From an uncultured Lachnospiraceae bacterium (GTDB taxonomy: Bacteria; Bacillota; Clostridia; Lachnospirales; Lachnospiraceae), in assembly GCA_947566645.1 (NCBI GenBank), contig CANOKL010000007.1, forward strand, positions 1 through 64,000: DNA of 64,000 nt, given 5' to 3'. The position numbers and the translations under genes were made by a program. Each line of letters opens with the position of its first letter. The first letter of the stretch is position 1. Shown piece by piece: positions 18,022-25,321 of the stretch. Under the pieces are notes generated by a model that was not told the origin of the DNA, searched no databases, and was given only the letters and a program-made list of their open reading frames with translations.

Positions 18022-18185
18022 GGCAATCATATATTCCATTCAAACGGGGCAAAATTCCGGTGAACTAAATGTTAACTCCGACTAAGACGTTCGGGAATGC
18101 CCTCACGCCTAAGTCTGCGTAAACATTGGATTTCACCTCCATAAAAAACGCCCCTGAATTGTTTTCATCGGAATATATGATTGCC
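18022..18185 (+). repeat. structured covarying element, copy A
   Basis: A 164-bp element with a perfect 15-bp outer stem (GGCAATCATATATTC, 18022-18036, with 18171-18185). The inner helices are GGGGC/GCCCC (18046-18050 with 18150-18154), GGTGAA/TTCACC (18059-18064 with 18132-18137) and AATGTT/AACATT (18068-18073 with 18122-18127), with a TTCGGGAATGCC apical hairpin. The core matches copies B and C, but the stems differ by paired changes. It lies just after the AraC gene, with no ORF and no promoter seen. It is either a structured RNA or a structured DNA mobile element. Confidence 0.85.
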
Positions 18186-18249
18186 CCAGCCTGCTGTGTG
18201 TTGGGGATATTGCCAGAATGAGGCGATGCGGTGGCATCGTTGATTGACG

Positions 18250-18303
18250 GCGCTATGTGCCAGTGGCACATGTTCAGCGCGGATCGTAACGGAGTGTAGA
18301 CCA
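18250..18303 (+). repeat. AGCGCGGA..GTAGAC repeat, copy 1
   Basis: A hairpin GGCGCT...AGCGC with a variable top is followed by GGATCGTAACGGAGTGTAGAC. The same plan is seen at 32819-32872. It sits between element A and the membrane-protein gene. Confidence 0.6.
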
Positions 18304-18386
18304 ACGCAGTGCTGGCGGAAATAGTTGGTGCAGAATTCACTGGTAATGCAGCCATACATGCAGAAAAAATAAGGAGGAAATTAAGA

Positions 18387-18899
18387 ATGTATAATTACAA
18401 AATTGTAGAACAGGTAAAGAGAAAGCAAAAACCTTTTGCAGGAGTGCTTCGTATAGTGATGATTGTTTTTGCAGTGATTCTTCTGCTTTTGGGCATCACG
18501 ATCTCACAAGGATTTATGCTGCCAGGATTTTTACTCGTTGTATTGTATTTCCTGTACAATATATTCAGCAGGAAAGAATACGAATATGTAATGGAAGATA
18601 ACGAACTGACGATTGACGTGATTTTTGGCGGAAGATACCGCCGCCCTGTCCACCAGCTTGACCTGTCAGCTATAGAGGTAGTTGCCCCCAACTGGCACGA
18701 CGCAGTAGCCAGATACCGGAAAAACGGAGGCAGCATAAAGCTCCCAAAGTACGATTACACCTCATATGAAAAAGACACCCCCTTCTATACCATGATCATC
18801 ACAGAAAACCGCACAAAGATCAAACTCCTTCTAGATCTGACCGACGAGATGCTCCAGGTAATGAAAAAAAATTACCCCGACAAAATCCACCTCTCCTGA
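18387..18899 (+). CDS. two-TM membrane protein with PH-like C-terminus, possibly DUF6106-like
   Basis: A 170-residue protein. After a basic N-terminus come two hydrophobic segments (about residues 20-41 and 43-58) and a soluble beta-rich domain of about 110 residues, which looks like the small PH-like domains found after paired membrane helices. Function is unknown; the DUF6106 name is a tentative recollection. The start at 18387 follows AAGGAGG, while the longer frame from 18309 runs into repeat DNA. The gene is enclosed by elements A and B in opposite orientation and by shorter inverted sequences (18336-18360 and 18920-18945), so it may be cargo of a composite element. Confidence 0.75.
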   Translation: MYNYKIVEQVKRKQKPFAGVLRIVMIVFAVILLLLGITISQGFMLPGFLLVVLYFLYNIFSRKEYEYVMEDNELTIDVIFGGRYRRPVHQLDLSAIEVVAPNWHDAVARYRKNGGSIKLPKYDYTSYEKDTPFYTMIITENRTKIKLLLDLTDEMLQVMKKNYPDKIHLS

Positions 18900-19049
18900 C
18901 CCACAGGCTAGTACAGCATTGCGTAATTAACAGTGAATTCTGCACTCGCCATCTGTGCCAGACGCATGTCTCCACCCTAGCCGTAGCCCACTACGCCGCC
19001 GGCTTGTAGCCACACATCTGACGCAGATATCAAGCATATCAACCGCCCC

Positions 19050-19465
19050 CGGAATCAGCAGACCGGGGCGCACAAACATATCAACTGCCCCCAGAATCAG
19101 CAGACCGGGGCGCACAAACATATCAACCGCAGCCCAGAATCAGCAGACCGGGGCGCACAAACACTTCAACCGCCCCCAGAATCAGCAGACCGGGGCGCAC
19201 AAACACTTCAACCGCAGCCCAGAATCAGCAGACCGGGGCGCACAAACATATCAACCGCCCCCAGAATCAGCAGACCGGGGCGCACAAACACTTCAACCGC
19301 AGCCCAGAATCAGCAGACCGGGGCGCACAAACATATCAACCGCCCCCAGAATCAGCAGACCGGGGCGCACATAAATTTCAACCGCAGCCCAGAATCAGCA
19401 GACCGGGGCGCACATATATTTCAACGCAGGTCAGAAACCAGCAGGCCGGGGCGCACATATATTTC
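19050..19465 (+). repeat. minisatellite: ten tandem units of 42-43 bp
   Basis: Ten copies of an AATCAGCAGACCGGGGCGCA unit are separated by two or three alternating linkers (CATATCAACCGCCCC or CACTTCAACCGCAGCC), giving 42- and 43-bp periods. The last copy (19441-19465) is also the left arm of element B. Two inverted copies follow at 19597-19621 and 19641-19668. The ORF through it (18955-19374) is a by-product of the repeat. The gap 18900-19835 holds this array, element B and the promoter of the next operon. Confidence 0.92.
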
Positions 19466-19621
19466 GATGAAAACAATCAGGGGCGCTTTTTATGGAGGTG
19501 AAATCCACGGCTTACGCAGGCTTAGGCGTGAGGGCATTCCCGAACGTCTTAGCCGTAGTTAGCCGTTAGTTCACCGGAATATTGCCCCGTTTGAATGAAA
19601 TATATGTGCGCCCCGGCCTGC
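19441..19621 (-). repeat. structured covarying element, copy B (inverted)
   Basis: A 181-bp element with a perfect 25-bp outer stem (19441-19465 with 19597-19621) that is unrelated in sequence to the stems of copies A and C. The inner helices on the plus strand are GGGGC/GCCCC (19480-19484, 19584-19588), GGTGAA/TTCACC (19497-19502, 19570-19575) and ACGGCT/AGCCGT (19507-19512, 19561-19566). Its arms are units of the adjacent minisatellite. With copy A it forms a large inverted pair around the membrane-protein gene. Confidence 0.85.
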
Positions 19622-19785
19622 GTCCTCCCCGCCAAAAAAGTGAAATATATGTGCGCCCCGGCCTGCGTCCGGCATACTATCCAAAAAAAATGGCGGTTTT
19701 TGTCAAATGTCATGCAAAGGGACACATGTTTGATCGAAATTGCACATAATACGAGCGTTTACGCAAACAACACCGCTTTTTCACT

Positions 19786-19794
19786 TGCTATAAT
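19786..19794 (+). promoter_or_regulatory. extended -10 promoter of the sugar ABC operon
   Basis: TGCTATAAT is an extended -10 with no good -35 hexamer 17 nt upstream, as expected for a promoter that needs an activator. AGCGTTTAC at about 19754 resembles half of a CcpA cre site, but two conserved positions are missing. Confidence 0.55.
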
Positions 19795-19835
19795 ATTTTC
19801 ATACAAAAACTTTAAAACAAAAGGAGGACAAAAGT

Positions 19836-21164
19836 ATGAAAAAAAAGTTTCTTTCAGTTTTACTTGCAGGTGCAATGGTTCTTTCACTTGCGGCATGCGG
19901 AAACAGCGGTTCCGGAGACTCCGGCAACTCATCCACTAAAAAGGAAGAGGGCGGAAGTTCCGAGGGCGGAAACAAATTAACTGTATGGGCATGGGATCAG
20001 ACCTTCAACATCAAGGCTATGGAGATGGCCGGAGAGCAGTATAAAAAGGATCATCCGGATTTTGAGATTGAGGTTATTGAGACATCCTCTGACGACTGTC
20101 AGACAAAGCTTACAACCTGTGCAAATGCAGGCGATTACAGCACAATGCCGGATATCGTATTAATGCAGGACAACAGCTATCAGAAATTCTTAAAGAGTTA
20201 CCCGGACGCTTTCACAGACCTGACAGACTGTGGAATTAACTGGGACGATTTCGCAGCACTTAAGCAGTCCTACTCTATGGTAGATGACAAGCACTACGGT
20301 GTTCCTTATGACAACGGTGTGTGCGCGGCATTCTATCGTACGGACGTTCTTGATGAGGCTGGTTACAAAATTGAGGACCTTACAGACATTACATGGTCAG
20401 AATTCATCAAGATTGGTGAAGATGTACATAAAAAGACCGGCAAGTACCTTCTTACAAGTGAATCCACAGGCGGCGACACAATTATGCTGATGATCCAGTC
20501 CTGCGGAGCTAACTTTGTAAATGAGGACGGAGAGGCTTTCATCGTGGGCAACGAGACTGCTGATAAGTGTATTGACCTTTACACAGAGATGATCGAAAAA
20601 GATGTTGTTAAACTTGTTAATAACTGGGACGAGTATATCAAGACCGTTACAGACGGCGAAGCTGCAGGTATCGTTAATGGTAACTGGATGAATGCAACTT
20701 TAGTTGGTATTGAGGATCAGAAGGGTCTGTGGCAGATTACCACACTTCCTAAGGTTGACGGTGTTGACACAGCAACAAATTACGCAAACAACGGCGGTTC
20801 ATCCTGGTATATTACTTCCAACTGCCAGAATGTGGATCTTGCAATGGATTTCCTTAAGAGCACCTTTGGCTCCAGTACAGAATTCTATGATGCTATTCTT
20901 CCGGCAACTTCCGGTATCGCATGTTACCTGCCGGCTGGCGAATCTGATGTTTACAATGAGCCTGTAGAATTTTACGGCGGACAGCCGATTTACTCTACAC
21001 TTGTAGAATATTCCTCTCATATTCCGGAGTTCACAAAGACTCCTTACCACTATGAGGCAAGAGAGTGTGTTAACACGGCAATTATTAACATTACAAACGG
21101 AACATCTAAAGAGGATGCGTTAAAAGAGGCTCAGGAAACACTTGAATTCAAGATGACAGAATAG
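19836..21164 (+). CDS. sugar ABC transporter substrate-binding lipoprotein
   Basis: A 442-residue extracellular binding protein (cluster 1, sugar type). A lipoprotein signal peptide ends in the lipobox LAAC near residue 21, followed by a Ser/Gly/Asp-rich linker. The mature part starts LTVWAWDQTFNIKAME, typical of oligosaccharide-binding proteins, with DIVLMQDNSYQKF and VNGNWMNATL further on. It captures a sugar outside the membrane and hands it to the two permeases downstream. No ATPase gene is in the operon, so a shared MsmK/UgpC-type ATPase elsewhere is expected. The AraC regulator upstream may control it. Ribosome site AGGAGG is present. Confidence 0.93.
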   Translation: MKKKFLSVLLAGAMVLSLAACGNSGSGDSGNSSTKKEEGGSSEGGNKLTVWAWDQTFNIKAMEMAGEQYKKDHPDFEIEVIETSSDDCQTKLTTCANAGDYSTMPDIVLMQDNSYQKFLKSYPDAFTDLTDCGINWDDFAALKQSYSMVDDKHYGVPYDNGVCAAFYRTDVLDEAGYKIEDLTDITWSEFIKIGEDVHKKTGKYLLTSESTGGDTIMLMIQSCGANFVNEDGEAFIVGNETADKCIDLYTEMIEKDVVKLVNNWDEYIKTVTDGEAAGIVNGNWMNATLVGIEDQKGLWQITTLPKVDGVDTATNYANNGGSSWYITSNCQNVDLAMDFLKSTFGSSTEFYDAILPATSGIACYLPAGESDVYNEPVEFYGGQPIYSTLVEYSSHIPEFTKTPYHYEARECVNTAIINITNGTSKEDALKEAQETLEFKMTE

Positions 21165-21179
21165 AAGCTGCGATAGATG

Positions 21180-21212
21180 TGGGGAACTGTTTGCAGTTCC
21201 CCATATTTTTTT
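21180..21212 (+). terminator. intercistronic attenuating terminator
   Basis: TGGGGAACTG / CAGTTCCCCA stem with a 4-nt loop, then TATTTTTTT. It lies between the binding-protein gene and the first permease, so partial readthrough would give more binding protein than permease. Confidence 0.8.
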
Positions 21213-21245
21213 ACAGTATTTTCTCAGGAGAAAGGGGGACATTTT

Positions 21246-22145
21246 GTGAATTCCAAAAAAAGAGGAATGACTCTTATTGCTAAACAAAAAGCTGCCGGCT
21301 GGGCATTTCTGACACCGGCAACACTCATGATCGTAGTCATGAGCTTTTATCCGATGGTCCGCGCGTTCATCATTTCCCTGCAGACTGGTACCGGCGCTAA
21401 CATGCGGTTTGCGGAACCGATATTCAGTAATTATAAAAGAATGATGGCGGATAAGGTATTTAAACAGTCTATCGGCAACACATTTTTTTACCTGATCATT
21501 CAGGTGCCGATTATGCTTGTACTGGCAATCCTGCTGGCACAGCTTCTGAACAACAAAGACTTAAAGCTGAAGGGATTCTTCCGTACCTGTGTATTCCTTC
21601 CATGTGCAACCTCGCTCGTATCCTATGCATTGATTTTCCGCTCCCTGTTTGCGCAGGATGGACTCATTAACAGTATTCTTGTAAAGCTGCACATTCTGGA
21701 ATCGGGATATAACTTCCTGGGAAATTCGGCGAGTGCAAAGATTGTTATTATCATTGCCCTGGTCTGGAGATGGACTGGATATAACATGGTATTTTACCTG
21801 TCGGGTCTGCAGAACATTGAGTACTCTGTATATGAGGCTGCCAAAATTGACGGCGCTAACGGTTGGAAAACCTTCTGGAAAATAACCGTTCCTCTCTTGA
21901 AGCCCACAATTATTATGACGTTTATTATGTCCATTAACGGTACGCTGCAGTTATTTGACGAATCTGTCAACCTGACCAAGGGCGGCCCGGCAAATACGAC
22001 AATAACAATGTCCCATTATGTTTATAATACATGTTTCATTAATGTACCAAACTTTGGTTATGCATCGGCTATGGCGTTCCTTATTTTTATTATGGTAGCT
22101 GTCCTTGCATTTATCAACTTGAAAGTAGGTGATACACGTGACTGA
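21246..22145 (+). CDS. sugar ABC transporter permease (MalF-like)
   Basis: A 299-residue inner-membrane permease with six hydrophobic segments. The cytoplasmic EAA loop (YEAAKIDGANGWKTFWKITVPLL) contacts the ATPase. A GTG start at 21246 follows GGGGG by 7 nt; the frame upstream of it runs through the terminator hairpin and is not coding. It overlaps the next gene by 8 bp. Expected partner of the binding protein and the MalG-like permease in oligosaccharide import. Confidence 0.92.
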   Translation: MNSKKRGMTLIAKQKAAGWAFLTPATLMIVVMSFYPMVRAFIISLQTGTGANMRFAEPIFSNYKRMMADKVFKQSIGNTFFYLIIQVPIMLVLAILLAQLLNNKDLKLKGFFRTCVFLPCATSLVSYALIFRSLFAQDGLINSILVKLHILESGYNFLGNSASAKIVIIIALVWRWTGYNMVFYLSGLQNIEYSVYEAAKIDGANGWKTFWKITVPLLKPTIIMTFIMSINGTLQLFDESVNLTKGGPANTTITMSHYVYNTCFINVPNFGYASAMAFLIFIMVAVLAFINLKVGDTRD

Positions 22146-22968
22146 GAAAAAGAATAAAAGCATGATTCAGCGCAGGCTGATTCCCACCTATATTTTCCTT
22201 TCAATTGTATCCATAATTTCCGTATTTCCGCTGTACTGGATGATATCTGCAGCAACCAATACCTCTACGGATGTTTCCAGAGGACGTATTCTTCCGGGAA
22301 CACATTTTATGGAAAATTTTAATAATCTGGTATCACAGCAGCCTTTATGGCGCGCGCTTGGAAATTCCTTCCTGTACGCAATTGTAACCACTCTTGTCTG
22401 CCTTCTGATCTGCTCAATCGCAGGTTACGGTTTTGAAATCTATCATGATAAATGGAAGGATAAGCTTTTCTCCATTCTTCTGCTTGCCATGATGGTACCG
22501 CAGGTTGCAACTATGGTACCGCTGTTCCAGATGTTTTCAAAGGCCAGACTTCTGAACTGTACGCTTGGTTTCATCCTTCCAATGATATCCACACCGTTCA
22601 TGATCATGATGTTCCGCCAGAATGCCAGATCTTTCCCGATTGATATCATGGAAGCTGCCCGCATTGACGGTTTGAATGAAATACAGATATTTTTCCGTAT
22701 GTTCTTCCCGACTATGAGGTCCACTTATGCGGCAGCGGCAGTTATCACATTTATGAATGCATGGAATTCTTATCTGTGGCCGAAGGTAATTATGACAGAC
22801 AATGATTCCATGACAATGCCAATGCTGATTGCGAACCTGATTACCGGATATGTGACAGATTATGGTATGCTGATGTGCGGCGTATTGTTCTGTTCTATTC
22901 CTACAATGGTTGTCTTCTTCGTACTGCAGAAGCAGTTCGCAGAAGGTATTACTGGTGCAGTTAAATAA
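22138..22968 (+). CDS. sugar ABC transporter permease (MalG-like)
   Basis: A 276-residue inner-membrane permease. An N-terminal cytoplasmic tail precedes six hydrophobic segments, and the EAA loop reads MEAARIDGLNEIQIFFRMF. The GTG at 22138 has AGTAGGTG 6 nt before it and overlaps the stop of the preceding permease, so translation is probably coupled. The C-terminus QKQFAEGITGAVK is typical of the family. Confidence 0.92.
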   Translation: MTEKKNKSMIQRRLIPTYIFLSIVSIISVFPLYWMISAATNTSTDVSRGRILPGTHFMENFNNLVSQQPLWRALGNSFLYAIVTTLVCLLICSIAGYGFEIYHDKWKDKLFSILLLAMMVPQVATMVPLFQMFSKARLLNCTLGFILPMISTPFMIMMFRQNARSFPIDIMEAARIDGLNEIQIFFRMFFPTMRSTYAAAAVITFMNAWNSYLWPKVIMTDNDSMTMPMLIANLITGYVTDYGMLMCGVLFCSIPTMVVFFVLQKQFAEGITGAVK

Positions 22969-22995
22969 TATAATATAGACTTAATTTATGACGAT

Positions 22996-23040
22996 ATGTC
23001 CGGCATGGCTTTCAGAGAAGATACATGCCGGACATTTGTT
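22996..23040 (+). terminator. intercistronic stem-loop after the permeases
   Basis: ATGTCCGGCATG / CATGCCGGACAT, a 12-bp perfect stem followed by TTGTT. It is either a partial terminator or an mRNA-stabilising hairpin before the 610-residue protein. Confidence 0.65.
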
Positions 23041-23058
23041 AGATAGCAGGAGTGAAAA

Positions 23059-24891
23059 ATGAGTGAATTTATTCTTAATGTAATCCACAGGCCGGAAATG
23101 GTACCGGAATATTCGGCTACAGTTACCGGCCACGGCAGGGAGGAGGATATCGGAGATAAAAAGCTGCTGACCGAATCCCTGGATATCTTTAAAACACAGC
23201 AGAGGCTGGCCCATGAAAATGGTCTGAAGGTTACCATTCATATGACCTATGCCGCCTTGTTTAATAAAGAGGCAGTTGAAATCGCAAAGCATGACCATGA
23301 AACCTACGGGGATGAAATTGCCTTGTCTTTACTTGGACTTCCCTGTGAAGAGTTCCGTGAGAAGTACAAGACTAAGGATTTCTGCATCTGGATGTTTTCT
23401 ATGGAAGACAAGAAGCGGATTGTAGATGATGTATTCGGAAAGTTCCGTGATACCTTCGGCTTTTATCCTGAGTCCACAGGCTCCTACTATATGGATGCCG
23501 ACTTGACAAACTATATAAAGGAAACGTATCCGTCTGTGAAATGTGCCGTAGCTACCTGCTGGGAGGAAGGCCCCAAGGCATACCACACCTGTAATAATTC
23601 CTGGTATACCTTATTTGACGGCGGCCCATGGGCGCCGTGGATTCCCTCTAAGCAGAATACCCATGCACCGGCAGCGGATGAATCCGAGGACAGCGGTATT
23701 GTTGCAATTCCCCATCTTTCAAGGGATCTGCTGGCATGCTATGACGGGAACGGCTCCAACTTCGGAACCCATCCTCAGAATGTGCTGCGGGGCATGATTT
23801 ATGACACGAAAACCTGGGAATTTCCTTATCTTTATAACCTGATTGACCAGTACCGCGCCCAGGAAAAATATAATAACGGCTATGCCTACAATATGATGTT
23901 CGTAGGCCCTGGCTGGATGAACAAAATGGGACGCTGGGAGGCTCCCTATGAGCTGCTTTTAAAATCCTACTCTGACGGATGTAAATACTATGGAGATTTA
24001 AAAAAGGCAGGGAAGCTTACTGACATGACCATGTCTGAGTTTGCAGACTATTACCGTAAAAAGAAGACTTATACCGAACCGGAATGCGCCCTTTGGAGGG
24101 ACATTCTCTATGGCTCCGACAAGCAGGTCTTCTGGTATACTGATCCATATATGCGGGCCGGCGTCAGCATGGACCAGGGCGGCGCTGTTTTTGATTTACG
24201 TCCTTATGCCGCGAAGCTTAAGTGGGAGGTTGGTATTGGAACAAAGCATGTGCAGGATGCATCCTATCCTTTCCTGATCCAGGAAAAATACCGTGCCGGA
24301 TACTTTACCCATTACGCAGGCGAAGGCACGATAAGAAGCGCAAAGCTGTCGTACAGGGGCGAAGAAGTAGACTTATGCCTGTGCCGCACAAAAGCACATT
24401 TTTCTCAGGAAGGTACTACCCGGATCCTGACTCTTGACCCTGTAACGATCGAATTTTCAGATCTGAAGGTTACCCTTCAGACAAAGGAATACTTTGAAGA
24501 AGGAAGCGGTTCCATCAGGATTGAGCGTACCATCCTTAACATGAGCAGACCTGACGCACTGGTTGAGTTAAATGAGTATATGACAGCCTGCTATGGAACC
24601 ACAGAATATCCGGAGGATATGAGCGGCATCCTTCTCAGATGTGAAGGAGCAGAGGAAAAGGCGATCTCCTATGAATACCGCTGCCGTGAGGAAAGTCTCA
24701 CAGGAGCTTCTGCCGTCTCTGCCGTAATTCCGGCAATCGAGACAAAAGTTTCTATGACTGCTTCTGACACTGCGTTAGGATATATCAAAGAGGGCTATGC
24801 ATTCTCACCGATGTTTACTCTTGGGTATAAGAAAAATATAACAGATAAGGAGATGTTTTCGACATGGCTCAGGCTGGAAAAGGCAGATTAA
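23059..24891 (+). CDS. large cytoplasmic protein of unknown function in a sugar operon
   Basis: A 610-residue protein without a signal peptide. I do not recognise the family with confidence. The N-terminal half looks like a beta/alpha barrel, with an early His (NVIHRPEMVPEYS), IHMTYA, PESTGSYYMDAD and a Trp-rich loop (GGPWAPWIPSKQ). This loosely recalls polysaccharide deacetylase or GH57/GH38-like folds. The C-terminal half is beta-rich, as in many glycoside-active enzymes. The setting, directly after a complete sugar importer and near lacZ and a beta-xylosidase, suggests it acts on the imported sugar. This is inference from context. Ribosome site AGGAGTG. Confidence 0.75.
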   Translation: MSEFILNVIHRPEMVPEYSATVTGHGREEDIGDKKLLTESLDIFKTQQRLAHENGLKVTIHMTYAALFNKEAVEIAKHDHETYGDEIALSLLGLPCEEFREKYKTKDFCIWMFSMEDKKRIVDDVFGKFRDTFGFYPESTGSYYMDADLTNYIKETYPSVKCAVATCWEEGPKAYHTCNNSWYTLFDGGPWAPWIPSKQNTHAPAADESEDSGIVAIPHLSRDLLACYDGNGSNFGTHPQNVLRGMIYDTKTWEFPYLYNLIDQYRAQEKYNNGYAYNMMFVGPGWMNKMGRWEAPYELLLKSYSDGCKYYGDLKKAGKLTDMTMSEFADYYRKKKTYTEPECALWRDILYGSDKQVFWYTDPYMRAGVSMDQGGAVFDLRPYAAKLKWEVGIGTKHVQDASYPFLIQEKYRAGYFTHYAGEGTIRSAKLSYRGEEVDLCLCRTKAHFSQEGTTRILTLDPVTIEFSDLKVTLQTKEYFEEGSGSIRIERTILNMSRPDALVELNEYMTACYGTTEYPEDMSGILLRCEGAEEKAISYEYRCREESLTGASAVSAVIPAIETKVSMTASDTALGYIKEGYAFSPMFTLGYKKNITDKEMFSTWLRLEKAD

Positions 24892-25082
24892 ATTACAGAT
24901 GCCCGTCCTGTTTTATGCGGGATCTGGATATTGATATGTTCTATGATAAGGAGAAGGATGAATATTATTGTATACGGTGCCAGTATACGGGGAATGAGGA
25001 GGATGTGCTTGCAAGAAATGAGATGGTGAGGACAAGGTATGGGGCTATGAATAAGCGGTATACCAGATTCGACTTCGATTGA
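24864..25082 (+). CDS. small zinc-ribbon protein
   Basis: A 72-residue protein with two Cys pairs (CPSC and CIRC, about 20 residues apart) that form a zinc ribbon, and a basic C-terminus. It overlaps the end of the 610-residue protein by 28 bp in another frame, so translational coupling is likely. Function is unknown; the ribbon suggests nucleic-acid or protein binding. Clean Cys spacing supports a real gene despite the overlap. Confidence 0.7.
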   Translation: MAQAGKGRLNYRCPSCFMRDLDIDMFYDKEKDEYYCIRCQYTGNEEDVLARNEMVRTRYGAMNKRYTRFDFD

Positions 25083-25096
25083 TGAAGGAGGGGGAC

Positions 25097-25278
25097 GCGG
25101 GGCGGCTCACAGCATGATCTCACGCAAACGGGACAACACTACAGTGAACTAACTGTCAACTCCGGCTAAGGCATTCGGGAATGCCCTCATGCCTAAGTCT
25201 GCGTAGACAGTGGATTTCACTTCCGTTAAGTACGTCCCTGAATTGTTTGCTTAGAGATCATGCTGTGAGCCGCCCCGC
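25097..25278 (+). repeat. structured covarying element, copy C
   Basis: A 182-bp element with a perfect 25-bp outer stem (25097-25121 with 25254-25278). The inner helices are GGGAC/GTCCC (25130-25134, 25234-25238), AGTGAA/TTCACT (25143-25148, 25216-25221), ACTGTC/GACAGT (25152-25157, 25206-25211) and an apical GGCATTC/GAATGCC hairpin (25170-25185). Each helix differs from copies A and B by changes on both strands. It lies between the convergent ends of the zinc-ribbon gene and the GH120 gene. Confidence 0.87.
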
Positions 25279-25288
25279 TGTCTTTGGC

Positions 25289-25312
25289 AGGCCAGGGTTC
25301 TCCTGGCTGCTT
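25289..25312. terminator. possible terminator between zinc-ribbon and GH120 genes
   Basis: A GCCAGG / CCTGGC stem around GTTCT is followed by TGCTTTT on the plus strand. It is a weak candidate. Confidence 0.4.
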
Positions 25313-25321
25313 TTGGCGAAT

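Noticed and set aside
18065..18355. 96-residue minus-strand open frame
   Set aside because: It runs through element A and repeat DNA, with no ribosome site or protein-like pattern.
18955..19374. 139-residue open frame rich in NQQTGAHKHF repeats
   Set aside because: It is the translation of the minisatellite, with no ribosome site and unnatural composition.
19050..19465. CRISPR-like array of 24-bp repeats with 18-19-bp spacers
   Set aside because: The apparent spacers are only two or three alternating variants, not unique sequences. The period is short for CRISPR, and no cas gene is near. It is a minisatellite.
19745..19765. CcpA cre site before the sugar operon
   Set aside because: AGCGTTTAC fits the centre, but the outer conserved positions are wrong on both sides.
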